Positions 11,467 through 23,735 of a stretch of DNA of 64,000 bases are shown piece by piece (within the stretch, counting starts at the first letter, position 1; each line of letters starts with the position of its first letter). The translations under genes were made by a program, and so were the position numbers. The notes under the pieces were generated by a model that was given only the letters and a program-made list of their open reading frames with translations, did not search any database and was not told where the DNA came from. The stretch is from positions 4,774,001 to 4,838,000 of the forward strand of contig JAAXNY010000001.1 of the NCBI GenBank assembly GCA_013420905.1, given 5' to 3'. Source of the stretch: Collybia mongolica. Taxonomy: Eukaryota > Basidiomycota > Agaricomycetes > Agaricales > Clitocybaceae.

Positions 11467-13078
11467 TGTGGATCTGAGTTTATAGGAAAGTATCTGTTGA
11501 CTGGAAAGCGAAGGAGGGAATTGGAAGCTCAGTGGTAGGTGTGTTGGCTCCTTTATAGGTTTGCGTTGTAATTCATGAATCGGCGTCACAGGTACCTGCA
11601 GATGGCCACCATATGGTAGCCAAGTCAGCATGACGTAGTGGCAACTAGAAGCAAACGAGCTCTTACGTTGAGTCTACCCTCTATTCCTCCAACTCGGTCC
11701 CATGGCCGTGGAACGAGAAGCGTTGAGGCAGTAGGAAGCACCAACTTGGCCTCGAGAACACCACCGCATACAGCCGGGAGGTCAGCTCTTCTCGACTGAG
11801 TTAGTGCCACAGCATAGTTTCCTAAGTGCGAAACCCCTTTTAGAGTTTTCTGTTGGCCACGTACAAACCTACGACTCTCACTGGGGGCTCCCTGCTGAAA
11901 GTGGCATCTTCAGATGAGGTTGTTAAACTTTTTTGCCTCAGAATTTCCTCTGAGTCATAAATTTCAGAGGGATAAAGGAAGGAATGTTCATAGAATAAAA
12001 CCCAAAGACCCAAATCTCCAGAAACTCATTTGTGTGAGTAGCTGGATACATGAGAGTGAACCAAAGTGTTCGGAGATTTGTCGGAGATTACCGGTGTCGG
12101 TATAAAATTTGACGAGTCGGAAGCTTGACGCCAACTTGAAGCGCTGCAGGTCCTGTCATTTCATCTCGTACTATGCGTCTCTCCTAAGGCTCTTGCTCAT
12201 CTCGTTGGTAATAGATGAGATTTTCACTAACTGATGTACTACCCTCCCCCCCTCCCTCCAGGTCCTTCGACAGGTTCAAACCGAATTTAAGGTTTATTGG
12301 AGGTATGTACATGGAGTCTCTTCTCATATGGTATAAATTGTAATGCCTGTGTAAGTCGTCGTGGTTTGGGTATTGAGACCGAACACCGAAAGAGCCCAAC
12401 CTGAAAGTCCGCCTTCGTTATTCGCTTCCAAATAAATCTGGCATCAGGTTTGAAGGTGGGTACCGTGTGATTCAAGGCTGAAGATGTTTCATTTATTGTC
12501 CACCTTCTGGCCTATTCTGATAGAACAGGAAGTATTGTTGGAGTTCGTCATCACGAGAAGAAGGGTTGCATACAGGTCAAGTGCCCCGTAGTTGGGTAGC
12601 TTATTGGGTAGGTAACTCGTTAAGTTGTAGTAACGCCCTTGGCTAGATCGACTACCCAGGGCTATCACTCTGATCACTAAATGAAAGCCATGGGGATAAC
12701 GTGCACATCCTTCCTCCCCCCAGAGGAGTCAGGAGATATGCTCTTGCTTAAAGCTGGTGCGTCAATCAAAAATGAGCCTTCGAGCCTTGCCAGATCCGTA
12801 CTATTACTAGTGGACTTCTTTGAGGTATACCGTACGACTTGATGGAAGTATTAATTCTGCTTCGAGCCAACTTCATGTCCTGTAATTACCAAATGTTAGT
12901 GAGCAGTTAGGTTTATAAACGTACGCGTCGTTAGTTAACACCAGCGACATATCGTACCATACTACAAGGTTCAATAGATTCGACCATGTGCCAATGGAAA
13001 TTTGAACCTTGAAGTACAAGAAAGACATGACTACGCATTCATACAGTGCATGGAGCCTTGTGTAGTAATCTCACAACC
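11467..13078. other. Intergenic, no gene seen
   Basis: Only short ORFs without recognisable features. No repeat related to the rest of the window was noticed. Confidence 0.5.
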
Positions 13079-13824
13079 TCATAATAATAGACGCTCGAAG
13101 ATCCATTGCTGACTCTGTTGTTCACTACAAGGGATCTGCAGCTTGACCTGCAAAGTGATCACCATGATCGTGGGCCAGCGAATATCTAGTCGATCGAGGA
13201 AACTTACAACCGGTGATAGCGAGTCAATACTCCATGCCAGATCTGCCCCACTTGATTTGACCTTCACAGAAGATATACGTGGTGTTGAGCACCACAACAC
13301 AGTAAGTAGACGAACAAGTGATCTGCGTACCACATAGTACGATTCATTTATCATGGTAATATTGAATACCTGGGCGTAGGGTGTTGTGGAAACTGGATCT
13401 CCCAGTCTCGCCTGAAGAAAAAGGGTTCAGTATTGTGTAGAGCTCGGCGATGAACAAACTGTGCTGGTTGCCCACTACGTAAGGCACAAAGAAAGGCTTA
13501 CTGTGGTTAGGCCCGCAAACCCCTGTGAACCCAAGTTCTGAAGGCTGTAGAAATTCGGCGGACTTTTCGGAATCGGACTTATGTTCCACTGTATCACATT
13601 TGTTGTTATCATGGTTTTGCAACGAGCAGGTGTCTGACGGCACTCACTTGTTCGAACAGATGTTTGGTCGGGGTTTGTCCAACAACGATTGGTTTATTGA
13701 CCAAATAGTTTTGGAGGCTGGTGCGGGTCTGGACATTGATAATTCGATAAGTACCTAGAGAAATGGCAGCAATGGCAGAAGATATAGAGGCGAAGACTGT
13801 AAGAATTGTCAATTGGAAGGTCAT
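13079..13824 (-). pseudogene. Small secreted beta-trefoil-type protein B, probably damaged
   Basis: Exons that match paralogues A and C can be placed at 13648-13824 (signal peptide MTFQLTILTVFASISSAIAA plus the first trefoil unit, GTYRIINVQ), 13502-13588 (contains NFYSLQNLG), 13208-13261 (18 codons, same length as in A) and 13079-13147 (ends QQWIFERLLL). The third exon, expected between about 13310 and 13458, has similarity in one frame (around residues TEPFFFRRDWE) but cannot be joined in phase to both neighbours with normal splice sites. Either the gene carries an indel there or it uses a different exon arrangement. Function would be as for its paralogues. Confidence 0.6.
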
Positions 13825-14102
13825 CGCGGGGATGTGAGAAGAAAAGTGGAACCTGTATACAACATTTTATATGGCTGGAAGTGCCGTCCTGACGGCGCGA
13901 AGATGGCATATGAATTGAACCGATTAAAGTAAATTGGCGAAGTGAGAAGTATGTACACGTAATATGTATAATGAGCAATGTGGAAGTCAAACAGATATGC
14001 ATCCGCAAGGGGTGCTATAAGCGGCACGCAAGACTGGGAAGTATGGTTTAACAGAGGTGGGCCGGGGGAGGGACTAATGATCTTAACATAAAAACATCAC
14101 GT

Positions 14103-14833
14103 TTAATTTATAGCAGATGCGAAACGCCACTGCTGCCCTGCCGTTCCGGTGGCATTAAGAAGGCTGACCTGCTCAAGGATCGATCAGACTTCGAGGTTGG
14201 AGGAGACCAACGTAAGATGTACTCACATATCCGTGGGTGAGAGGAGGTTGAACGGTCCACATAGTCTGCGAGGGAATCGCGATCTAAATTTAAAGGTTCA
14301 TTTAGGATAAACTGGAGCGGGGCTCAAGGGTGAACATACGGTGTAGGCGCCGCTTTCACCAGCTTCTTGGATAAAGAACCCCTGTTCGGTGGGCGATGTG
14401 GCAACTAGATCACCGGTAGCGTCCTGAAGGGCGTTAGCTCATCGTACATACCATGGTATACATAAAAAATGCAGATAATCAAGTAATAAAAGGGAAGCCC
14501 GTACATTTATGGACGCATATGCACTCAATCCGAGGTTTTCGAGGGTAAAGAAGCCGTCCGGGCTACGCGGGATGCGTTTAGCCAGCCACTAATCGAAGCA
14601 TAGGATAAGAGTCGTCAGAAAAATTAATGAATTTGATCTCTCACCAACTCGTTTAATCCGGGATTTTCATTCACGTCTGTGACATAGATTGGTGCCCCGA
14701 TAACGTTGCTCCTGATAGTGGTGGTCGATTCGGCATTGCTGATGCGATAGATTCCTTGTTCAAGGGCGGCGAAGGTAGTGGTTAGCGATGAAGCAAGTAC
14801 GGCAAGGAAGAAGGCTGTTGTCCAAGGAGACAT
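14103..14833 (-). CDS. Small secreted beta-trefoil-type protein C (159 aa)
   Basis: Spliced as complement(join(14103..14168,14227..14283,14340..14423,14505..14588,14645..14833)), all GT-AG. The signal peptide covers about residues 1-22 (MSPWTTAFFLAVLASSLTTTFA). Mature protein: GIYRISNAES, then LNELWLAKRI, GFFTLENLG, GFFIQEAG, MWTVQPPLTHGY and a terminal GQQWRFASA. This resembles fungal beta-trefoil inhibitors or lectins (I66 or ricin-B-like). It is the best-preserved of three tandem paralogues sharing a five-exon structure and a first exon of 59-63 codons. Expected location is extracellular. Confidence 0.78.
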
Positions 14834-15314
14834 CTTTAGAGTTCGTTATTCTCTGGGTACGTCAGTAACTTAGTAGTTGTTTATCGTCTGAGGAAGAGAA
14901 GGATGCTGCTAAGAAGGCATGGCGAGCATACGGGTTTTATACCAGTTCCAACAAGCAGGATGACGTTTTAGGAGTTCGGGCGTCAGGGCCCACTCCTTTT
15001 CTGACTGATACGGACATGTTGAAGGGGGATTGGGAAAGATAGATCATCTCGGACATTAGGTGATGGGGGATCGGGGCTTAACTTCATTTTCAAAAAAATT
15101 TCAAACATTACAATCCGAGGGTGGAGTGGCGGTCAGGAACAATTCATCTAAGTAGGTATAGTTTGAAATGGATTCGCTTTAAGGGGAAGGATAGTCAATC
15201 ACGGAACAATGAAGAATTCTATGTCTTACCTGATACAATTTTCGTCACAAATCTCGCTCCGTAATATCAGGGAGGCGCACGGAGCGAATCCCGGTCCGAT
15301 ACCGCAGCGGGCAG

Positions 15315-17260
15315 TTATAGCCGCATTACTCTCGTTTTCCGTAACATCCACGCGGATACACACACCCCAAGAGAATACAGACCAAGCACATACATGGCCG
15401 TAAAATGGGTCGCGTATATGGTTCGGAATGTCAGATTGACGAGCCCAGTGGCAACATTCGCCTGCACACACCAATTAGGGTATTAGTCGAGGTGGAGAAT
15501 AGTGCAACGTACGAGGAGGAAAAGAACCAAGCCGTTCTTGTTGATAGCCTCGAACAATGGTGGCGGGTTTCCCGGATGTCGTTGAGATGTCGTTTGATGC
15601 ATTACAGACCTCGTGGGGTCGGGTGGAGCATTGAGCTTCGACGGTGAGGGGTGCCCAGTTTTCTTGGCCGTTGAAGACGGATAAAAGTATAAATCAAGGA
15701 GGAAGTAGCCCAAGATGAAACTCGTGTTGAACGCAACCACCCAAAGGATGTACGTTAGGTTCGCCTTCCCTCGCATCAGACGGTGAGGGTCAGGCAGGGT
15801 GGGAATACACGTACCATTCTTCTCGAGATGCCTTCTCCTCCTATCCTAAGAAGCGTGGCAAGACCTAGGACGCACCACCAGACAACTGCATACGAGCAAA
15901 GCTCTGTTGCCGTTTTGTCATTTTGGCGCGGATCGCTTAGGGAGTTTCGGCGATCTTCGCCCGAATCGCTGTTTCGGCGTTTCAATGAATGGGCTTGGGC
16001 TTTCTGTCTGCGCCGAAAGAATTTTGGCGAGGGAGGGAGGATGAGTGTTCCGATGGATAAGCCAAGGAGGTGGATTGCTAAGTAGCCTATTGTTCGACGG
16101 TCGACGTCAATGTTCGGATAACAGAATTAAAGGAACAGACCAGTCAGAGAGACAATTCCTTCTTTGTTAGCGCTGACTATATTTGTACGTGGAGCATTCA
16201 AGACAAATTCGTACAAACCGAGGTACGACAACGCCATTTGTTGGGCTACGTAGGGGTTATGTTTTAGTTTTCGTCTTACACGACGCGTTTAAACTGACCT
16301 ATCGCAACCATGATTCCAAGGAGAGATAATGGGATACGTGTGATCAATGGATGCAGTGATACTTGCATGACTGGCAACAGTGCCAGAGTAATAAAGAAAT
16401 TCCAATGCACACCATACTCAGACACATGTTCCTGGATCGAAGTGAGTTCGAAGTGCTTGCTGCGTATTATGTTGGCATCATACAGGGTATTCAGTTCCTT
16501 TGACAAGGAGAACGCGAACCACACCAAGGAGGATGATTGGCAGTGTCTTTCGCGTTACTGAGAACAATTTTGGCAGGACGGGCGCGTTGAGGTATGCAGG
16601 ATCTTTGAGCAATGGAATTGCTGAAACGATACCCTGAGAAAAAACAAAGGAGCCTACTCCGAGATCCATCTTGTAAGAAAAATCTTCGTCAAAAAATGGC
16701 TTTTCATGTACAAAGGGTATGGTACCAAGGATACGCCAAATGTTTCACACTTGGCAAGGGAGCGGGGAAATACAGGAAAGTCCACAGCAAGGATGGCAAG
16801 TACGGTCATTAGCATCATATGTGCCCTGTAGACAGTCAAAGCCGGCAGAGGAGTTATCTGAGGCTGTGAAGGAAAAGAGGATTGTCGCGGGCTAGACGGG
16901 GATGGTAATGGAGTTCCGAACTCCCGACGAGCCATGGAGAGGAGAAAGCCAGTGGGAAGTAACAGCAATAGTGATAGGAATACTGGGTTTTCTGCGAATA
17001 TAGTCATAGACAGCAGAAGTGGAAGTACGAGAATCGACCATGCTGTCAAAAAGTTGATTGACTTCGACAATGGTAGACGCGTAGCCAAGGCTGAATAGAG
17101 AGCAATTGAACACTTTCTGAAGATAAGCAATGGTTGAAGTTTGAAAGAGTTAGTATGGACGAACCAAAGCCGCCAAGGATATGATATTGATATGAGATAT
17201 TGTCGAGCCAGTCATATCAGAGTAAAACGCCTCCTTCGCTTTCTTGTAATTGTCTCCCAT
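15315..17260 (-). CDS. GWT1: GPI-anchor inositol acyltransferase GWT1 (PIG-W), 525 aa
   Basis: Spliced as complement(join(15315..15461,15513..15764,15815..16086,16141..16245,16299..16431,16484..16669,16726..17112,17165..17260)), 1578 nt, all GT-AG. It acylates the inositol ring of GlcN-PI in the ER during GPI-anchor synthesis. Family landmarks appear in order: [20 protein letters not shown] at the N-terminus, [83 protein letters not shown] and [17 protein letters not shown]. About a dozen hydrophobic helices fit the multi-pass topology, and length is normal. The start at 17260 is the first ATG before the conserved N-terminal motif. Nothing looks broken. Confidence 0.95.
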
Positions 17261-17582
17261 CCTTCACGGTATTAACGGATTGGACCCTAGGCCTGTTAGG
17301 CGCGTATTTGAAAAAGAGAGAAAATAGAGGACGAGGAACCAGACAGTCCAGAGCGAACTCGATTGTTGATCATGACAAACAACAGCACAGCCACGTTGCC
17401 ACGTTTCTTGACTGACCAATGACAAGATAAGATTGCCACCCCGATGGGAATATCTCTGGCGTTTCCCCAACCTTTATGAACATAAGCTTTCCAACGTTCC
17501 ACCATCACGTCCGCTCGTTAATACGGTAAGTAAACTACAATCTGGCATCCATCCCATCACAGGGCTTACATTTCGTTCAGAC
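17261..17582. promoter_or_regulatory. Divergent promoter region between GWT1 and the F-box gene
   Basis: The 322 bp between the two opposite start codons must hold both promoters and 5' UTRs. No clear TATA box was recognised in either direction. Confidence 0.45.
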
Positions 17583-19347
17583 ATGGCGATTGGTGCTGAA
17601 GGTGCCGAACCCCAAGCACGTTTCGACTCCCATGAGCCTGAGATGACAGCAGGGCAGCTTAAGCAGGCGATGTTCCTGCATCATGACACTCTTCCGCCAG
17701 AAGTCTGGCTGAAGATCTTCCCTGAACTTCCAGTCCAAGATCTTCGCGCCTCGACCCTTACGTGCTCCTCATTTCGAAGCATGGCCCAACCGCTGCTCTT
17801 CACTATCTTTGATGTGTCGCCGTTCTTCCTCTCTTACACCGCCAACGGACGTATCCATCGACCACGTAAGTACCTCGACAGAACGCTCCAACGCCTCCGA
17901 TTCTATCGCTCTAAACATATCGCACCTGCCGTCAAACACTGCTGGATATCCCCGTACTCCCGGACCGGTTATCCCCCGCGTAATCACAGAGATTACCTTG
18001 AGCCCCACTTGATCATCGACGCCGTCATTGAGGCCTTGCCTGCCTTCTTCAACCTCGCTAAGCTCTCATGGCACTGTACGGACTTCACCGCAGAGTGGTG
18101 GAACGCTATCCACCAGCTTCACATAAAGTCCCTCTGGCTCAACTCGTGCACTGTCAATGGCGACGTCCTCTTACCCGTCCCCGTCAGAAACCTTGACTTG
18201 GATCAATGGGCGTGGGAAGGTGAGGTCACAAATCGCGTTTCCATCCACGAGGAGCTGGCTCCTGGTGTTTCCACGACTATCCTCTCTCTCGTATTGCATG
18301 CGGACCATATCCAGAACATATCTGTGCCGAGGGAAGACACTAGTCATCGCCTATTGTCGATTATCTCAGAAATGGCCACCCTTACACGTCTGCGCTCCAT
18401 TCGAATTCCCTTTCCGGCCATGGCTTCGCCCTGTTTCGTCCCAGCACTTACTCAATGTCCTACCCTAGAAGAGTTACGGATATTTACCGCCACAGACGAC
18501 ACACCACGAGATATCACTATTGCAGATCAGATCCCTCTTTCGTGCCTTCCCGCTCTGTCTGTTTACGAAGGCCCATATTCGCACCTCTTGTCCTTTGCGG
18601 CTGGTCGATCTCTTAAAAGTATCTCACTTTGGGGGTTAGATGAATCGCCGGCCTTGTGCGATCCAAATATGCTCTTAGAAACGTTGCTTCGACTTTCCGC
18701 TTTGAACTACACACTTGAAAATTTACGGCTCTCCATCTCCCGCGTCACCCTAGATTTATTAAATCTTATAGCGTCTTTTCCCCATCTCAAGTCAGTCTCA
18801 ATGGAATCAGCAGATAACCCGCCCGCTTCGCCTCCGACGCCACCTCCAGCCTACTCCCTTCGATTATCGTCAAAGTCGCCTATCAACGTACGTAAAACTT
18901 TTTTTTTAGTGTCTACATCTAGCAAGCTCATGGACATTTCAGATACTTTACATCCTACTTCAAAGTGTCACGCTACCACCGAATCTTACGAAACTACGCA
19001 TTGCAACGAAACTCCAGAACGGTAACCTCGATTCACCCACACAGGAGCGTGAAGCCTCGAAACTTATAGAGGGTCTCGCCCAGACATACCCTGCGTTGTG
19101 CAACGTCGAAATCTTATATGGCACGTATTGGACCGGGACATACTCTGCCCGATGGAGCCGTCTCTCATCGTCGTCCAGCACCGGGCTGCTGGGTAAACTT
19201 TCCTTCAAGGAAAATCGCCGAACCATCGTATTTCCCATTACACATGTTCCAACGGAAGCATGGCGCCAGGAGAAGGATCATGGTCGGAGGTTCGTCTTGT
19301 TTTCGGCGTGGATGTGGTTGCGTCAGGTTCTCTTCAAGTTATTATGA
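17583..19347 (+). CDS. F-box protein with leucine-rich C-terminal region (569 aa)
   Basis: Spliced as join(17583..18887,18943..19347). An F-box spans residues 36-73 (LPPEVWLKIFPELPVQDLRA...CSSFRSMAQPLLF). It is followed by irregular leucine-rich segments (for example ATLTRLRSIRIPFP, LRLSISRVTLDLLNLIASFP), the usual layout of basidiomycete F-box proteins that act as SCF ubiquitin-ligase adaptors. The target is unknown. The reading frame is open upstream to 17433, but the ATG at 17583 is chosen because the preceding 50 residues have no protein-like features and lie in the divergent promoter. After the single 55-bp intron the frame continues to a TGA at 19345-19347. Confidence 0.82.
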
Positions 19348-19805
19348 TTAGGACCTTCAGTATATCTATTCTAAATCCCTTTGATAATATGACAGATACA
19401 CAGATACAACTGTATCCTTTACTTGTACTTCTAGGTGTAACACAATAAGATGAAAGAGGCACTATGTGCAAGTCGCGCGCGAACTCGGACGTGTCAAATT
19501 TGTGCGCGTAGGCGCGGAGATACAGCTTGTTATTCAAATGAAATTCCTCGTGGTCGGGGTTGACTCAATTCAAGGAAACAAATATACGGCCGGCACCAAT
19601 ACCAATATAGCAGATTGGAACCTATATCCGAGATGGAAGTGTACACAGAGGGTGCGGCCAAGATACAACAGGCTATATACTAGACGCTCCAGTTTTACCA
19701 AACGACATGTTCATCCACGTCTGGCACAGAGGCATAGTAATCGTACATACGGCCCGCATGGAATCAACTGGAATGGCTATGGCCTAAGATCACCTAAGAG
19801 GAATC
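19348..19805. other. Intergenic, no gene seen
   Basis: This is the convergent 3' flank of the F-box gene and the P450. No protein-like ORF or repeat was recognised. Confidence 0.5.
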
Positions 19806-21929
19806 CTAGTAATAATCAGTTATATCAGCTTGCACAATCAATGTTCGCGCGGCTTCGCTTCGAGGTTCGATCTTGCATTTATATGGTGCAGGGTGCCTGA
19901 CAGTATGTAAGCGACAGGAAGTTAGTTCAGGGTAGGTTGGATGATGGTACCTTGACGCGCCCGATGTGAATTTAACCTCTGGGGTGATTTCCTTCCCATC
20001 CTCGTCAAGAGCCTTCGAGATATGCAGGGTGGCCAAGATTGACACCATGGTAATCCACAAGCTGTCTTCAGCAAAGTAGCGTCCGGGACAGACCCTGAGA
20101 CGCATGGGAGATCATGAGTTGAGACAGTTCAGGAAGGACGATACATAACAAACACACGCACCTGCGTCCAAATCCAAAATGGGCTATTGGATAGGGTTCT
20201 CCCTTTCCCATTGGCTTTGGTAGATATCGTGTAGGATTGAAGGTGTGTGGGTCACTGTAGACGTTCTCGCTGAGTGCCATACCTCTGGAAACACATTATT
20301 AGGCTATATCCCGTTGTTGTACTTCCCTGTCGCATACCGAGTGTTCGCGATAACAATTGAACCCTTTGGGATGAACATGCCGTTGTAGACGCCATCTTCG
20401 AGTGATTGATGCGGTACACCTGCCACGGAATGAGATTCATTTACAGCGGGAGTCACTCAAGCACGGACCGAGAGGAAGAACGTTGTTCCACCTTAAATAT
20501 TTGTTTAGAGTTATAGTTGAGCGAAAAGAGATGTACATACCGCAAGGTTTCTTGTAAAATGTATTCAATATACGGAAGTGACTCGCGATCCTCAAAATCA
20601 GGAAGGCGCTTTGAGCCAACGACCGCATCTATCTCTTCCTGCGCCTTGGTTTGACACTCTGGGTATAGCATCATCGTCAAGAAAAACATAGATAATGTTC
20701 CCCATGTCTTCGGAGTTGAGTCCTGGAGACCAAAAAGTGAAAGAAATATTCACCGTTTCAGCACCACCGGCGTAGATTGTACCCACAGCGCCCTTTATGT
20801 CCATAACAGTGTTCGAAGGTATCCCAGATTGATTATTGAGGGCTTCCAAATTGGCGGCCATGAAAGACGGCTTTGCTTGACCCTTGGCCTAGGATTTATC
20901 AAGATTTGGATCACAATTCGACGAGCAGTTATAAGCATTGTGGTGACAGACCATTTGTTCCTGAACATAGTTAAACGGGAAATCGTGCATCTTTTGCAGT
21001 ATTGGCCTCGTACGCCTCGCGACACCTGGATAGTATCCACCAGGTAACCAAGAGGGCAGGTGTTGCACTTCATATTGTTGAATTAAACGGTAACGATAAT
21101 GTTCAAGGGGCACGTACAAATGGGGAAGAAATCAACTATTGTTCCAGTAAGCAGACCTGGCGTTTCCAACGCATGGCTGACCGCCTTGACAACATCGAGA
21201 TACACGTCGTTACCAGATGTTAGGTCATATCCAAAAGTGATGCGCATAAGGATGGACGCCGCATATCTAAAGCAAATGAGAAGGTTTTCCGCTTCGCATG
21301 AAACATAGTTGGCTTACTGGGATAAATGATCATTCCGCTTGTCGGGTGTCGATAGTAAATTTTGCAACAAGACTCGTGAACTACGAATTTGAAGAGGCTG
21401 ATAAGACTCAACATCTTGGCGCTTGAAGTATTGTTGGATCATTCTTCGGTGTAGCCGAAATCGTGACCCATACCGCAGTATCGATAATGTAGGGAAAAAG
21501 CCCATCCTGGACAAATAGAAGTTGGGATCTGGTTTCATACAAGGAAGGGTACGTACAGCTCCATAAGTGGGAGTGCAGGCCTATCACTATAATTGTGACT
21601 CCGTTTTTCCAATAGTTCAACTGCGGCTTCCACGCTATTGAGCACGATGTAGGACCGCGTCGGTATGTGAAGATGGATGATGTCGCCTGCCGAATACTCA
21701 TGCTGGAATCATGCCCTAGCAAGTACTACAGGAAACAGCATACCATAGGTTTTAGCCAGATCAGAAAAGAATTCCCCTTGGTCGGACGTGGGAATTGCCA
21801 ATATATGTCCAAGGACCGGAAGCGCAGGAGGGCCTAGGGGGGGAAAGGAAGTTTAGGCCTTCTCGAGTTCCAACGAGCCCACAGAAGTAGTACTACGCTT
21901 AAAGCAACAAGAATGGTAGAGGTAGACAT
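19806..21929 (-). pseudogene. Cytochrome P450 with a one-base frameshift near the N-terminus
   Basis: Twelve exons fit in phase: complement(join(19806..19896,19951..20094,20162..20284,20338..20419,20469..20491,20541..20707,20754..20888,20952..21067,21118..21266,21318..21506,21557..21686,21744..21929)). P450 landmarks are an N-terminal membrane anchor followed by RRPKLPFPP, the I-helix AGGAETT, the K-helix ETLR, PHTFNPTRYLP, and the heme loop FGFGRRVCPGRYF with the cysteine ligand. The layout resembles fungal O-methylsterigmatocystin-oxidoreductase-like P450s. One flaw: in the proline-rich hinge the C-tract (7 C on the minus strand, 21838-21844) is one base short, so the frame reads TAG immediately. 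With one more C the gene gives 511 residues. This is either a recent inactivation or a homopolymer error. An intron ending in that TAG is possible but would remove conserved anchor residues. Confidence 0.85.
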
Positions 21930-23735
21930 GAGCACAGATTTGTGAGGGGATGGGAGACTCGATAGAGAAGGGCACCCGGACCTTCCTGATGCCTTATACG
22001 TCTATCCAAGAAGGACCACATTGGTGCGAGTTCTATTATCGATCCCTCGTGACGGTAATCATGTCCAGGGTTCAACGTTGAAGCCAGATCATGATGGGGT
22101 GATGTGCGTGTGGTGGAATTTCCGTCAATTGTTGCTTCGCTGGTGTTGAAATTTGAAGGATGGAATGCCCATATCAGAGCGCCACCGCCACCGCACCATG
22201 GTACATGGCACCGTTATTGGGTAGAAATGATCGGGAAACGCTGGCGGAGGCGGTCATAATTATGACAGAGTGTGGATTGGCCAAAAGGAATGCTTTGATT
22301 TTATCACTCCGTAAAATTTGTTCATTTACGAAAGAGCTCTATTGACTCGCTTAACCTTTCTGTTCGATCCGAGTCTGTCAGCAAAGCCGTATAGAGTATG
22401 TATGGATTCCGGGATAACTGCATTATACCTCGTTGTTCATCTGTTGCATTCAGCTCCGCCATCACTTCCGAGTCCTTCCATTCCCTTCCAGTAGGCTAGA
22501 CCAAGTAAAGTGGCCAAAAGCAGGACTGCGAAAGGGCCCAGGAACCCTGTCTTAGAAGGTCAGGGAAGGCACCAATAACGAAGAGGTAATCGATGCTACA
22601 AGCGACGTCCAAGTTCCAACATTGAGATTTGCCGTTGGGCACGTCACAGGCACATAGTTGGATATTGACACCTACTTATCCTCGTATAGATGCCCTTCTG
22701 ACGTTTCCGTGTGAGGTGAAAACTCTCGTGGGCCGTAGCCCGCCGTCGCGGCCGTCGTGGCCAGAGCGCAATGAGAATGTATGGTAATGCGCTGTTCAGC
22801 GCATTGGGTACATGGATTTGGGGAAACATTGATGGTTGATAAAGCGCGAGTGCCAAGAATACATCTTCGGGCCCGTTCAACTTGAAGCCGAAGACAGGTA
22901 AGATTGACGGATCCAATGACCACGGCTATTTCTGGACTGTTTCTTTTTGCGAGAGCTTGTCTTTCAATTGTGATCAGATACCAAGCTTCGTCCAAAATTC
23001 AAAAGATAAAAGAGCAAAGTAGCATGAAAATCGTGGTATGAGCAATTCGCCTCGACGCGGCACGAAGCCACAGTGAAGTATGCTAGGTAGGTAACGCCAT
23101 ATATCCATATATCCGTGTTCAGAATCAGGCAAATCACCTCCAAACAGAATTCCCTCCGCGAAACCTCCAGCTCCCTGACTGCGTGGTCAGGAGTTTCCCT
23201 AAACAGAAGTCGCGCGGCCGCTGCGATGTATCTCATTGGTTGTTTGGCTGTTTCTCCTCCATCTCGGAACCTGTATTTCTGTTATCTCTTTCTTGCACGA
23301 CTACAATGCCCATCTACGAGCCTGAGCCTAAAAATATGTACAAAGGCCCTGTTCGGGGCCCATGATAAGCGTGGTGCCCGAGCACGCAGAACTAAACCCA
23401 GACCGTCTCAGAAGGCGATGTACTCTGGGGTATGACTGGAAGGCAAAGATCAGTCGCTGATGGTGTCGCTTATGGTCGGCTCCCGGGACGCGATGGCAAC
23501 AACGTCGGTGAGTGCAATGCACCAGTATAATGTCCATCCCCCAACATTCCCCAGCTGTTTTGTGATGTTGTGCCTTGATGAATCATCTGCTCGTCCTTGG
23601 AGCAATGGTCTAAAATAGTTATCTGAGATTGCATGCGGGGAAAAAGACAGGCTAATTCCATCCACCTATCGTGATTGCTGGGTGGTGAGTGTTTTATTCA
23701 TTCCGCATTTTATCGTGTGTTCTTATCGACATCTA
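21930..23735. other. Intergenic, no confident gene
   Basis: Minus-strand ORFs at 22644-22995 and 22964-23236 contain hydrophobic stretches but no motif I recognise and no convincing splice model. They could be remains of a membrane-protein gene. The rest shows nothing. Confidence 0.4.

Noticed and set aside
21840..21905. An intron (GTAGTA...CCCCCCCTAG) explaining the P450 frame break
   Set aside because: It would remove the membrane-anchor end and the RRPKLPFPP hinge that are typical of the family; a one-base loss in the C-tract is simpler.
9239..21929. Acyltransferase plus P450 as a biosynthetic cluster
   Set aside because: They are about 9 kb apart, separated by GWT1, an F-box gene and trefoil genes, with no backbone synthase in the window.
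22644..23236. Minus-strand ORFs with hydrophobic stretches as a membrane-protein gene
   Set aside because: No recognisable motif and no splice model keeping frame; left as unresolved intergenic sequence.
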